A DNA stretch of 47,404 nucleotides from Tissierellia bacterium (GCA_012735405.1 JAAYHM010000049.1:1-47404), one strand, 5' to 3'; shown: positions 29,458 through 39,762, counted from the stretch's first letter. The notes: generated by a model not told the origin, from the letters alone. Made by a program: numbers and translations.

Positions 29458-31122
29458 TTATTTTAATACTGCTCCATTCATTGCAGAGCTTACTAGTCTA
29501 GAATATCTATCTAAATAGCTGCCTTTTTGTACGGTAGATTTAGGTGGTTGCCATTTTTCCCTTCTCTCTTTAAGTACTTCCTCGTCTACTTCCAATGTTA
29601 GTTCCCCTTTATCTAAATCCAGGCTTATAATATCTCCATCTTCAATTAATGCAATTGGTCCACCTTCAGCTGCTTCTGGTGAAACATGGCCTATGGCTGC
29701 TCCACGAGTAGCTCCTGAAAATCTACCATCAGTAATAAGTGCTACTTTTTCACCTAATCCCATACCTATGATTGCAGATGTAGCAGTCAACATTTCCCTC
29801 ATGCCTGGGCCACCCTTTGGACCTTCATATCTTATAACTACAACATCTCCTTCTTTTATTTCTCCATTGTATATGGCCTTTACTGCTTCTTCTTCCCTAT
29901 CGAATACTCTAGCTGGTCCTCTGTGTTTAAACATACTTGGTGCTACCCCTGCTTTTTTGCATACTGATCCATCTGGTGCCAAATTACCATATAATAAGGA
30001 TATACCTCCTGTTTTTGAATAGGCTGTATCTAAGTCTCTTATTACTTCCCTATCCAGTACTTGAGCATCTTTGATGTTTTCAAATACTGTATTTGCAGTA
30101 ACTGTTAGATTGTCCTTCAGTAGGTTTAGCTCTTTTAATTCCTTCATTAGAGCTGCAATTCCACCTGCCCTGTTTAGATCCTCTGGGAAATGGTCTCCGG
30201 CTGGCTTTAATTTTACTAAGTGAGGTGTTTTTAAGTTTACTTCCTTAACCATTTCCATATCAAATTCTATGCCTGCTTCATGGGCAATGGCAGGTAAGTG
30301 AAGTAATGTATTAGATGAGCCTCCTATGGCCATATCTACTACCAAGGCATTGTATAGGGAATTTTCAGTTATAATATCCCTAGGCTTAATATCCTTCTTA
30401 AATAACTCAACTATTTTCTTTCCTGTTTCCTTGGCAAGGGCCAGTCTTTTGCCGGTTACTGCAGGTATTGTACTTCCTGGTAAGGCCATGCCTAAGGCTT
30501 CAGTTAGGAAGTTCATAGTATTTGCAGTTCCTAATATGTTGCAGGCACCACATCCAGGTAGGGCACATTGTTCAAATTCAGATAGCTCTTCTCTAGTCAT
30601 TAAACCTCTTTGAACTTCTCCTTGTGCTTCAATTAAATCTGTGTAACCCTTCCTTTCCCCACCAAAACATCCTGCCAACATAGGTCCTCCACTGATCATT
30701 ATGGCTGGTATATTTAATCTTACTGCAGCCATAAGCATACCCGGAGTTACCTTGTCACATTGGGTTATTAGTACCATTGCATCATATGCATGGGCATTCA
30801 TCATACATTCAACAGAGTCTGCAATTAGTTCCCTACTTGCAAGAGGATAGTGCATTCCATAATGCCCTTGGGCTATACCATCGCATATGGCTATTGTAGG
30901 AAACTCTACAGGTGTACCTCCTGCTTCTATTACTCCTTCCCTTACCGCCTTTGCTATAGTATCTAAGTGGACATGTCCTGGCATTGCTTCATTTTGTGTA
31001 TTAACTATTGCTATCAAAGGCTTGTCCAAATCCTCTGGTAAGAATCCCATTGAATAATACAAAGCTCTGTGTGTTGCTCTTTCTAGTCCTTTAGTTGATA
31101 TATGGCTTCTAATTTTAATCAC
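29458..31122 (-). CDS. ilvD: Dihydroxy-acid dehydratase family (IlvD/Edd)
   Basis: 554 aa; [60 protein letters not shown]. Confidence 0.92.
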   Translation of the reverse strand: MIKIRSHISTKGLERATHRALYYSMGFLPEDLDKPLIAIVNTQNEAMPGHVHLDTIAKAVREGVIEAGGTPVEFPTIAICDGIAQGHYGMHYPLASRELIADSVECMMNAHAYDAMVLITQCDKVTPGMLMAAVRLNIPAIMISGGPMLAGCFGGERKGYTDLIEAQGEVQRGLMTREELSEFEQCALPGCGACNILGTANTMNFLTEALGMALPGSTIPAVTGKRLALAKETGKKIVELFKKDIKPRDIITENSLYNALVVDMAIGGSSNTLLHLPAIAHEAGIEFDMEMVKEVNLKTPHLVKLKPAGDHFPEDLNRAGGIAALMKELKELNLLKDNLTVTANTVFENIKDAQVLDREVIRDLDTAYSKTGGISLLYGNLAPDGSVCKKAGVAPSMFKHRGPARVFDREEEAVKAIYNGEIKEGDVVVIRYEGPKGGPGMREMLTATSAIIGMGLGEKVALITDGRFSGATRGAAIGHVSPEAAEGGPIALIEDGDIISLDLDKGELTLEVDEEVLKERREKWQPPKSTVQKGSYLDRYSRLVSSAMNGAVLK

Positions 31123-31165
31123 TCCCCTTCTGTTAATTTCACTAGTTTATATATTTAGTAAATTA

Positions 31166-32449
31166 TTACAATAATCCCATTAATCTTGGTAAGAATAAAA
31201 TTATTTCATTAATATAAGTCATTGCAAACATTACTACTAACTCAACTATTAAATAGGGCATTATATCCTTAACAATAGAACCTATACTGGTCTTTGCTAT
31301 TCCACTTGCAACAAACATATTTACTCCCATAGGCGGTGTAATCATACCAATAGAAGTGTTAACTACAATAATAATTCCTAAAGCTATTGGATCTATTCCT
31401 AATTCTAATGCTAAAGGATATAGCATTGGTGTCATAAGCATTATTATTGACTGAGTCTCTAGGAAGCATCCCAGGAATAACAATACAAAGTTAATTAAGA
31501 GTAATATAATTATTTTACTACTAAAGGCACCTAATACTGTTTCTGCTACCTTTATTGGAACCTGTTCACTGGTCATTACCCATGAAAATGGTGATGATAA
31601 AGCCAGTGTTATCAGAACAACTGCTGAGCTTATTGCTGATTTTGTAAATATTTCAGGCAAATCCTTCCATGTAAGCTTCTTATATATAAATATGGAAACT
31701 ATTATTGCATATACTACTGACACTGCTGCTGCCTCTGTAGGAGTAAATACTCCACCATAAATTCCTCCTAGTATAATAACTGGCATAAGTAAAGCCCATA
31801 TAGCATCAATAAAAGCTTTCCCTAGTTTACTAAAACTAAATTCTTCCTGTTCCTGTTTTTCATAATTTGGGCATTTAATAAAGCTTACAATAATAAGGGA
31901 TAGGGCTAATAGTAGTCCTGGAACTATTCCTGCAATAAACATAGTTCCAATGGAAGCTCCAGTTATAACTGCATAGGTTACCATTGAAATACTAGGTGGT
32001 ATTATTACCCCTAAGGTACCAGATGCAGCTGCAATTGCTCCTGCCTTAGAACTTGGATATCCGGACTTTTCCATTTCAGGTATCATAATTCCCCCTATGG
32101 CAGCTACTGTTGCAGGGTTAGAACCTGATATTGCACCAAAGAAGGCAGATGATACTGTTGTAATAACAGATAAGGCTGCTGGTATTCTGCCTAGTAACAT
32201 CTTCATAAACTTTATAAGCTTTTCGGAAATACCGCCCTTTACCATCAAATCACCTGATAGTATAAAAAAGGGTACAGCCATAAGGGTAAAGTTATCCAGT
32301 GAAGTAAACATTCTTTGTACTACAACCACAGCTGAAGTCCCTTCAGCTCCAAACAACAATGCTACAAGAACTGCCAGACCTAACGACATTGCTATGGGCA
32401 CATTTAACAGTAGCATTATTGCTAATACTCCAAACATTATCCCAGCCAT
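31166..32449 (-). CDS. dctM: TRAP transporter large permease (DctM)
   Basis: 427 aa; VPFFILSGDLMVKGGISEKLI, GSNPATVAAIGGIMIPEM, TPPMGVNMFVASGIA. Confidence 0.93.
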   Translation of the reverse strand: MAGIMFGVLAIMLLLNVPIAMSLGLAVLVALLFGAEGTSAVVVVQRMFTSLDNFTLMAVPFFILSGDLMVKGGISEKLIKFMKMLLGRIPAALSVITTVSSAFFGAISGSNPATVAAIGGIMIPEMEKSGYPSSKAGAIAAASGTLGVIIPPSISMVTYAVITGASIGTMFIAGIVPGLLLALSLIIVSFIKCPNYEKQEQEEFSFSKLGKAFIDAIWALLMPVIILGGIYGGVFTPTEAAAVSVVYAIIVSIFIYKKLTWKDLPEIFTKSAISSAVVLITLALSSPFSWVMTSEQVPIKVAETVLGAFSSKIIILLLINFVLLFLGCFLETQSIIMLMTPMLYPLALELGIDPIALGIIIVVNTSIGMITPPMGVNMFVASGIAKTSIGSIVKDIMPYLIVELVVMFAMTYINEIILFLPRLMGLL

Positions 32450-32491
32450 CTTTTTCCCTCCAAATTTTATATCTTCTTCTGTTTCTTAAAA

Positions 32492-32965
32492 CTACTGTTC
32501 TTCTTTTAGCCTTTCATAGGAAAAGCGTAAATTATGAACTGCTAGCAGGATAAAACCAATGGGTAAAGCAAGATAGATCAACCATATAGGGATTCTCAAT
32601 GCTGGACTAAGCTGTCCCATTGCTTGTATAGAACCAACTAAATCTAATGAAAGATATACTACTATCCCACTAAATACTGTAATAAGTAAGGCCCTTAATA
32701 TAAAAAGGGGTTTATGTGTAGATTTAGGAAGTGCCTTTACAAAATTATCAACTGTAAAATGTTGATTGTTTTTCCCCGCAGATCCTGCTCCTATAAGAAC
32801 AATCCATATCATAAGATATCTTGCCAGCTCCTCTAGCCAGGGTATAACAGCGAGCTTTGTAAATCTTAAAAAAGTTGACAAGAATATAACAGCTACCATA
32901 AGTCCTATGAGGAGGGCTAAAAACTTGCCCTCGAATTTGTCCAGGAAATCAAAAAATTTTTTCAT
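32492..32965 (-). CDS. dctQ: TRAP transporter small permease (DctQ)
   Basis: 157 aa, 4 TM, WLEELARYLMIWIVLIGA. Confidence 0.9.
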   Translation of the reverse strand: MKKFFDFLDKFEGKFLALLIGLMVAVIFLSTFLRFTKLAVIPWLEELARYLMIWIVLIGAGSAGKNNQHFTVDNFVKALPKSTHKPLFILRALLITVFSGIVVYLSLDLVGSIQAMGQLSPALRIPIWLIYLALPIGFILLAVHNLRFSYERLKEEQ

Positions 32966-33020
32966 TTATATCTCTTTAACCTCCTTTATTTGGTCTTCTT
33001 TTGTGGAGTTAAAGCATATA

Positions 33021-34058
33021 CTATTGGTTTTCAAGTAAAGCTTTTAGATGTTCTTGATTTATTTCATTTTCAAATCTATCATATACTGGTTTTAATGCTT
33101 CAATCCATTCATCCTTATTAACTTCTGTAACTTCAACACCATTGTCTATTAATACCTGAATTAATTCTTTATCAAGCTCTTGACTATATTCTCTCTCCCA
33201 CTGTCTTGCTTCTTCTTCAGCTTTTAGAATTGCTTCTTTTATATCTTCAGGATAGCTATCAAATAAATTTTTGTTTAGTATGAAAATTGCTGGTGAATAG
33301 AAATGGCCAGTTAATGATATGTATTTTTGGCCTGCTTCCCATAGTTTATTTGTTTCAATTATCATTAATGGGTTTTCTTGACCATCGATAGTTCCTTGTT
33401 GTAAAGCAGTAAATACTTCTCCCCATGCCATTGGAGTTGGTATGGAACCTAGTTCTTCAAAGGATGCTATGTGAATTGGGCTTTCCATTGTTCTAATTTT
33501 TAATCCCTTTACATCTTCAGGTTTTTCTATAGGACGTGTATTATTTGTTACATGTCTAAAACCGTTTTCCCAGAATCCAAGAGCTTTAATGCCTATTGGT
33601 TCAAGAGAAGCTAAAATTTCTTGTCCATATTCTCCATCCATGAATTCATATGCTGCTTCTATATCAGTTATAACAAAGGGTAGGTCAAATAGTAGAAAAT
33701 CTTGAGAAAAAGTTGATAATGGTGCACTTGAAATTAATGCTCCTTCAACTGTTCCTACAGATACTCCTTCAATTAGGTCCCTTTCATTACCTAACTGGCT
33801 GCTTGGATAAAGTCTTACTTCTACTCTTCCATCTGTATACTCTGCTACCTTTTCTTTGAACTGTTCTAATCCCTTAATATAGTGGCCATCTGGCTCTGTA
33901 GTTGTACCAATTCTTATAACATATTTTTCATCACCATTTCCAGAAGCTTTTTTATCTCCACCACTACAAGCAGTTAATGAAAATAACATAATTGCTGCTA
34001 ATAAAATAGAGATAATTTTTTTCATCTTTATAACCTCCTGATTTTTTATTATTTGCAA
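33021..34058 (-). CDS. dctP: TRAP transporter substrate-binding protein (DctP)
   Basis: 345 aa lipoprotein (LTACSGG); GLKIRTMESPIHIASFEELGSIPTPMAWGEVFTALQQGTIDGQENP. Confidence 0.93.
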   Translation of the reverse strand: MQIIKNQEVIKMKKIISILLAAIMLFSLTACSGGDKKASGNGDEKYVIRIGTTTEPDGHYIKGLEQFKEKVAEYTDGRVEVRLYPSSQLGNERDLIEGVSVGTVEGALISSAPLSTFSQDFLLFDLPFVITDIEAAYEFMDGEYGQEILASLEPIGIKALGFWENGFRHVTNNTRPIEKPEDVKGLKIRTMESPIHIASFEELGSIPTPMAWGEVFTALQQGTIDGQENPLMIIETNKLWEAGQKYISLTGHFYSPAIFILNKNLFDSYPEDIKEAILKAEEEARQWEREYSQELDKELIQVLIDNGVEVTEVNKDEWIEALKPVYDRFENEINQEHLKALLENQ

Positions 34059-34267
34059 ATTTTCAGATGAATTTAATTTTACTTAAGTTTAACCCCTAAT
34101 ATCCCTCCTTTACAAAATAGTTGTAATTTAGATATTTTATTTTAAAAATAATCTTGCAATTTAATAAAAAAATATATAATATCTTAGTAATATCTTTTTG
34201 TTAAGGAAACCATTTTCCTAGGACATTGTACATTATACATTATATATCTTACATTATACCTATGATG

Positions 34268-34286
34268 TTAAACATCTGATGTTTAA
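34268..34286. promoter_or_regulatory. Putative regulator operator palindrome upstream of the TRAP/ilvD/pan operon
   Basis: TTAAACATC-T-GATGTTTAA, perfect 9-1-9 dyad, ~210 bp upstream of dctP. Confidence 0.55.
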
Positions 34287-34401
34287 TCACAGGACCATAA
34301 TATCATAATGCTTTTTATATGTCAATTAATTTTGACAAAAGAAAAACTGGCTTGTGAAAACTTTTGCAGCAAATGATGTAATTCTCCAATAAAAAACAAA
34401 A

Positions 34402-34460
34402 AAATAAAGTGTTACAATTTCTTAACATATATAGATGCTAAAAGTTGTAACACTTTATTT
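34402..34460 (-). terminator. Terminator of the FadR/GntR gene
   Basis: Perfect 16-bp inverted repeat AAATAAAGTGTTACAA / TTGTAACACTTTATTT. Confidence 0.8.
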
Positions 34461-34493
34461 TATATATTTTCATTGGTATGCAATATAAATATC

Positions 34494-35240
34494 TTATCCT
34501 TCTACTGTATCAATATCGTCTATCCAAATTTTAACAGCATATTTAACTGCCTGTTCCCCTTTCCCTATATCCCTTTGGGTTATGGCATCAAGCATTAATT
34601 TATGGCTAATTAATGCTCTTTCTCCTGCTTTTCCATCTTCTTGTCTTTTAACTATATTGGGAATGTATAATTCAAATATAAAGTTGTATATTATCCGCAT
34701 AAGCTTATTTCTAGTTGCCTTGCCTAAGGCATCATGAAATCTTTTTTCACATTCTATTATTACCTCATCCTTATATTCCCCTGCTTCAACTTTTTTGACT
34801 GCATAGTTGTATGCTTCTTTTAAATCTTCAATATCCTTCTCCTCGGCATTGGAAATGGCTGCTCTCATAATGGAAAACTCAATCATCTCACGAAATTCTC
34901 TTAATTCCTTAATACCATCATAATTAATCATTAACCTGAATAAGAGTGGATCCAATAAGCCCTGATTTGAAGCATCAGATACATAGGTCCCGTCTCCTTG
35001 TCTAATATCTACAATGCCAATAGCAGAAAGTATCTTCATGGCTTCCCTTACAGAACCACGACTAACACCTATAATTTGGGCAATTTCCTTCTCACTGGGT
35101 AATTTATCTCCTGGCTTTATCTTCTTTGACATAAGAAGTTGCTTCATCGCCTCTATAACCAGCTCAGTTGCTGATAATCTCTTATTAACATTTAATAAAT
35201 CTGATAATTCTTTACTTAAATCTGATTGTTGTTCTAACAT
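34494..35240 (-). CDS. FadR/GntR family transcriptional regulator
   Basis: 248 aa; KPGDKLPSEKEIAQIIGVSRGSVREAMKILSAIGIVDIRQGDGTYV plus FCD. Confidence 0.92.
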   Translation of the reverse strand: MLEQQSDLSKELSDLLNVNKRLSATELVIEAMKQLLMSKKIKPGDKLPSEKEIAQIIGVSRGSVREAMKILSAIGIVDIRQGDGTYVSDASNQGLLDPLLFRLMINYDGIKELREFREMIEFSIMRAAISNAEEKDIEDLKEAYNYAVKKVEAGEYKDEVIIECEKRFHDALGKATRNKLMRIIYNFIFELYIPNIVKRQEDGKAGERALISHKLMLDAITQRDIGKGEQAVKYAVKIWIDDIDTVEG

Positions 35241-35437
35241 AAGTTATCCCCTTCCTTAACTTCCTTTAAATTTCATGCATATACTTAGTAAACGTATCTT
35301 AATATGAACACCAATTTATGTCAATCATATCCCAAGAAAGTCATCAGTCATCCTACCTCTATTATATTTTAACAATACTCTAACAAAAATTCCAGCCATT
35401 TTCCCTATATTATATAAAAAAGCAGCCTAAGCTGCTT

Positions 35438-36253
35438 TTATAACAGAAATTCTCCTATTTGCCTATAACTTTTTCCATCATGATTTATAGTCACACTTTC
35501 AGTAATATTCCATTGCCTGTTAATACCTATAGTCTTTGCCATTTCAACAAAATAGTACATTATTATTCCTGCATCCATAAGGTCTGTTTTGCCATCCTCT
35601 GAACTTTCTAATAGTAAAATAACCCTGTCATTTTTTAATATAAATCTCCAGGGCTGCTTATTGTAGTTAGATGGTGCAAATCTAATATAGTAAAATAAGT
35701 CATCCAATCCTCTATTCTCCAATTTTTCCATGGATATTGGCCTGCCTATTTCTTCATCAAATACTATATCCTGAATATTAACCCTAGAGCTAAAGGGCTC
35801 GTGTAAAAATGGATTTTTAGCTTTTGGATATCCAAAGGCTATTATGTATCCTATATTTTTGTTCTCTTCCCCAAAGGCTTGGGCCCTAATCCCCTTATCT
35901 ACATCCTTAACATTTACCCAGCAGCTTCCCAGATTTAATTGGCTTAGCTTTGTCATAAGCTTTTCTGCATAATAGGAGGCATTAATTATGGACTCATCAT
36001 TTACTTCCTTTAGTCTTACTCCAATATAATGGGGGCTTTCAATCATAACTCCTGAATAACCTGCCAATCCTTTAAGAAGCCCATATACCCTTTCCCCTTC
36101 TTCAAATAGGATAAAATTAAAGTATTTACCTCCAGCTTCCTCTTCCAAGTCTTCAAATATTTTCAGGATAGAAGCCCTTGTTTCTCCATCTATCTTCTTG
36201 TTTTTATATTCCCTTATTGAACTTCTGCTTTTAAGAAAATTGCTCATTAACAT
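35438..36253 (-). CDS. Nitroreductase-like protein
   Basis: 271 aa; FLKSRSSIREYKNKKIDGETRASI...FAPSNYNKQPWRFIL. Confidence 0.75.
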   Translation of the reverse strand: MLMSNFLKSRSSIREYKNKKIDGETRASILKIFEDLEEEAGGKYFNFILFEEGERVYGLLKGLAGYSGVMIESPHYIGVRLKEVNDESIINASYYAEKLMTKLSQLNLGSCWVNVKDVDKGIRAQAFGEENKNIGYIIAFGYPKAKNPFLHEPFSSRVNIQDIVFDEEIGRPISMEKLENRGLDDLFYYIRFAPSNYNKQPWRFILKNDRVILLLESSEDGKTDLMDAGIIMYYFVEMAKTIGINRQWNITESVTINHDGKSYRQIGEFLL

Positions 36254-36317
36254 AATATCACCCCTTCACTTTTATATTATAATATATATACCACTGAAGG
36301 GGTTTGTTTAATCCGTA

Positions 36318-36872
36318 TTAAATTGCCAAGGAATTAATAAATCGGACCACATAAGAAAATATATATAAGTGGACAAGGACTGCAGAACCCACCCCCAGAA
36401 CCATTCCAGCCACTACATCCGTTGGATAGTGCACCCCCAGGTATACCCTTGATATGCCAACTATTAAGGCTATAGTCAATACAAGTACAGACAAAACAGG
36501 CTTATTTAAAGCAATGGTAGTAGCTAATGAAAAGCTGGCTGAAGTATGGCCTGAGGGAAAGGAATAGTCCTTCAGGACTATGCCAAAGGTATTTAAGTTT
36601 TTTAATATATTGTAAGGCCTTTCTCTTCCAAGGAGGCTTTTTAATCCATAGGTAATTGATTGGCTAATGGCTAAGGTTGTAGCAGCTTGAATACCGGTAT
36701 TTCTCCAATCCTCATTTCCAAATATAATTATTATAAATGTAAATACAGAGATGAAGACTGCACTGCCAAAGTTAGTAAACTTAACCATGAATCTATCAAG
36801 AAATTTAGTCTTCATCCTTTCGTTTATTAGCAATATAAACTTTTCATCAAAGGACTTCAGTATATTTCTCAT
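36318..36872 (-). CDS. PAP2-family phosphatase
   Basis: 184 aa; KSLLGRERPY, SFPSGHTSASFSLA, SRVYLGVHYPTDVVAGMVLG. Confidence 0.92.
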   Translation of the reverse strand: MRNILKSFDEKFILLINERMKTKFLDRFMVKFTNFGSAVFISVFTFIIIIFGNEDWRNTGIQAATTLAISQSITYGLKSLLGRERPYNILKNLNTFGIVLKDYSFPSGHTSASFSLATTIALNKPVLSVLVLTIALIVGISRVYLGVHYPTDVVAGMVLGVGSAVLVHLYIFSYVVRFINSLAI

Positions 36873-37002
36873 GTTACCACCTTATCCTATGTTACTTTTA
36901 TATTACCCAGATTCTTTCTTAAAATAATACCACATTATTGTGCTTTTTTATATTAAAAATTTATGATAAATTAATTAATAGATTTTAAGAAAATTTTAAG
37001 AC

Positions 37003-37315
37003 AATACAGTTGGTTAAAGTATAATTTAAATTAAAACAGATTCAGCAAATATACATCCGGGTGAAGTATGATTTAATAAAAAAATTCAATTGTTTAAATA
37101 TAATTCAAATAAGTGAACCTGAAAAATATACATCCTGGGCTAAAGTATATTTTAATAATAAAATACAATCGTCTAAATATAATGCAAATAAGCGAACTCA
37201 AAAAATATACATCCGGCTAAAGTATAATTAAATAAAAAATACAGTCGATTAAATATAATCCAAATAAAAGAACCTAAAAAAGTACACCCAGCTAAAAATA
37301 ATTTAATAAAAAATA
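37003..37315. repeat. Degenerate tandem repeats, ~77-nt period, about 4 copies
   Basis: Recurring AATACARTYGNTTAAATATAAT..CAAATAAG.GAAC..AAAAATATACATCC.GGCTAAAGTATAATTTAATAAAA; the ATACATCC-like anchor recurs at 37051, 37128, 37207 and ~37282. Confidence 0.75.
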
Positions 37316-37481
37316 CAAGGAGATTACATTTGCAGACCATGGTTATAACTTTCAGCGAAATGAAATAAAAAATCCGTTAAGAAATTCGCTTGTTTGAGCG
37401 TAGCGAGTTTGCGAATTTTAGGATTTTTTATTTCATGAGCTGTAAAAGTTATCCATGGTCGAAACAGTAATCGACTGTATT
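37312..37481. repeat. ~170-nt inverted-repeat element (possible MITE, REP-like element or structured RNA)
   Basis: Left arm AATACAAGGAGATTACATTTGCAGACCATGGTTATAACTTTCAG..AAATGAAATAAAAAATCC pairs imperfectly with right arm GGATTTTTTATTTCATGAGCTGTAAAAGTTATCCATGGTCGAAACAGTAATCGACTGTATT; inner AAATTCGC/GCGAATTT stem. Confidence 0.75.
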
Positions 37482-37682
37482 TTTTTATTAAATATACATT
37501 TAAAGGTATATCTATTATAAATATATTTTTTTATTAAATATTTTAAACGTATATTTATCATAAATATATACTTACTAAATACACTTAAATATGCCTTTCA
37601 ATATATGATATTTACTAATTTGTATTTATTATCAACATACATAGCAATAATTAAATGGAAAATGGATAAAGTAGGTGTTTTT

Positions 37683-39551
37683 ATGAACTTAAGCAAGGAA
37701 CAGAAAAAAGCTGTATTCCATGTAAAGGGCCCTGCTTTGGTACTGGCAGTACCTGGTGCAGGAAAAACTACAGTACTTATACATAGAACTGCAAATCTTA
37801 TATTAAACCATAATGTATCTCCGGAAAAAATATTGTCTATTACCTTTAGTAGAGCTTCTGCCAGGGATATGGAAAATAGATTTAAAAGTCTATATGGTGA
37901 TATTTCTAATATACCTGTAGGCTTTTCCACTATACATAGCTTTAGCTATGGCCTTATAAGGGAATATGCTTTCAAAAATAGGATTAGATATACCCTTATA
38001 GAGGATGAAAACAAGGAGCTTAACAAGTTTAAGCTATTAAAAAGCATATATTATTCCATTAATAAAAAGCATATAACTGAAGAAAGACTTGAAACCCTTT
38101 TAAACTCCATCGGATATATAAAGAATATGCTCCTTAGTCCAGAGGAGTTTCTATCCAATAATAAAATTGATATTAAAAATTTTGAACATATATTTAAAGC
38201 CTATGAAGATTATAAAAGGGCAAATAGGCTGTTGGATTTTGATGATATGCTTACACTGGCCCTGGATATATTACACAGGGACAAGGGTATTTTAGAAAAG
38301 TATAGAAACAGATATGAATATATTCAAGTAGACGAAGGGCAGGATACATCAAAGGTACAGATGGAGATTATAAAGACTGTTGCCCATCCCAGGAATAACC
38401 TGTTTATAGTGGCAGATGATGACCAGTCCATATATAGCTTCAGAGGAGCTTATCCAAAGGGTTTGCTGGATTTTAACAAAGTATACAAGGATGGAAAAAT
38501 ATTTTTCATGGAGAGAAACTATAGGTCTTCAAAAAACATAGTTACAGTATGTAATAAATTCATTAAGAAAAATAAATTAAGATATAATAAGGATATAATT
38601 ACTGAAAATCCACTTTGTGAACCTATAAATATAGTGAAGGTAAATTCAATGGCAAAGCAATATGAATTTATAGTTGAGGAGCTAAAGAGACATAATAAAT
38701 ATGAGGACACTGCCATACTCTACAGAAACAATATTTCTTCCATTGGAATCATTGAATATTTAGAAAGGAACAGCATTCCCTTTTATATTAAGGATATGAA
38801 GCTAAAATTTTTTAATCACTGGCTTATTGAAGATGTGGTCTATTTTTTCCTGCTAGCCAAGGACAATACCAATATTGAAGCTTTTGAAAATATATATTAT
38901 AAAATGGATGGATTTATTTCAAAAAATCAGCTCCATTTTGTTAAGGCTAATGGTAGGGGGCAGTCGGTTTTTGATACCCTGCTGGACATACCTGGTATAA
39001 ATGAATTCTACAGAAAAAACTTCCTGAATTTAAAGCTTAATTTTAAAAAGCTTTCTAAAATGAAGCCCTATGATGGAATTTGCCTTATTGAAAAGACCAT
39101 AGGATATGGGGACTATCTAAAGGAAAACTCCATGAAATTTGGATACATATTTGATTCCCTGGAAGACCTATTAGGCTATTTAAAAATTATTGCCAAGCCC
39201 TTAAATAGTATTGATGAGCTTTTGTTAAGATTAAAATACTTAAATCACCTTATATCTAGATCTCACAGGATGAAAAAGGGGGTTACCCTTTCAACTATTC
39301 ACTCAGCCAAGGGTTTGGAATTTGAGAGGGTCTATATGATAGATTTAATAGATGGAGAGTTCCCTACTGCTACAAGTATAGATGAATTTAACAGGGGAAA
39401 AATTCAACAGCTGGAAGAAGAAAGAAGGCTTTTTTATGTAGGCATGACAAGGGCTAAAAGGCATTTAACCTTGATTACCTTAGACAGTAAAAATGACAGG
39501 AAAACAAAGCCTTCTGTCTTCTTAAGGGAACTGGAAAATTTAAAATTTTAA
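37683..39551 (+). CDS. UvrD/Rep-family ATP-dependent DNA helicase
   Basis: LSKEQKKAVFHVKGPALVLAVPGAGKTTVLIHR, VDEGQDTSKVQ, ADDDQSIYSFRGA, STIHSAKGLEFERVYMIDL, EERRLFYVGMTRAKRHL. Start moved to the ATG at 37683 after the RBS. Confidence 0.92.
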   Translation: MNLSKEQKKAVFHVKGPALVLAVPGAGKTTVLIHRTANLILNHNVSPEKILSITFSRASARDMENRFKSLYGDISNIPVGFSTIHSFSYGLIREYAFKNRIRYTLIEDENKELNKFKLLKSIYYSINKKHITEERLETLLNSIGYIKNMLLSPEEFLSNNKIDIKNFEHIFKAYEDYKRANRLLDFDDMLTLALDILHRDKGILEKYRNRYEYIQVDEGQDTSKVQMEIIKTVAHPRNNLFIVADDDQSIYSFRGAYPKGLLDFNKVYKDGKIFFMERNYRSSKNIVTVCNKFIKKNKLRYNKDIITENPLCEPINIVKVNSMAKQYEFIVEELKRHNKYEDTAILYRNNISSIGIIEYLERNSIPFYIKDMKLKFFNHWLIEDVVYFFLLAKDNTNIEAFENIYYKMDGFISKNQLHFVKANGRGQSVFDTLLDIPGINEFYRKNFLNLKLNFKKLSKMKPYDGICLIEKTIGYGDYLKENSMKFGYIFDSLEDLLGYLKIIAKPLNSIDELLLRLKYLNHLISRSHRMKKGVTLSTIHSAKGLEFERVYMIDLIDGEFPTATSIDEFNRGKIQQLEEERRLFYVGMTRAKRHLTLITLDSKNDRKTKPSVFLRELENLKF

Positions 39552-39641
39552 CAATAAATCTCCTTATAAATAATATTTTCTAATTTATTTGGAATACTAC
39601 TAATAAGTACTTATTTAAAAAATAAAAAGAGGAGGTTTATT

Positions 39642-39755
39642 GTGGCTAAAAAGAAAAATAAATCAAATAGTAAAAATACCACAAAGACTACCAACAAAAC
39701 CAATAATAAGGCTACTAACACTAAGGACAACGACGATAACAATACTGACAGCTAA
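39642..39755 (+). CDS. Small K/N/T-rich low-complexity protein, 37 aa
   Basis: GTG start after AGAGGAGG RBS: MAKKKNKSNSKNTTKTTNKTNNKATNTKDNDDNNTDS*; followed by a terminator. Not in ORF track. Confidence 0.55.
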   Translation: MAKKKNKSNSKNTTKTTNKTNNKATNTKDNDDNNTDS

Positions 39756-39762
39756 CTAATTA

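Noticed and set aside
37003-37315. CRISPR array
   Set aside because: Period (~77 nt) and diverged units throughout, with no short identical repeats separated by unique spacers and no cas genes in the window.
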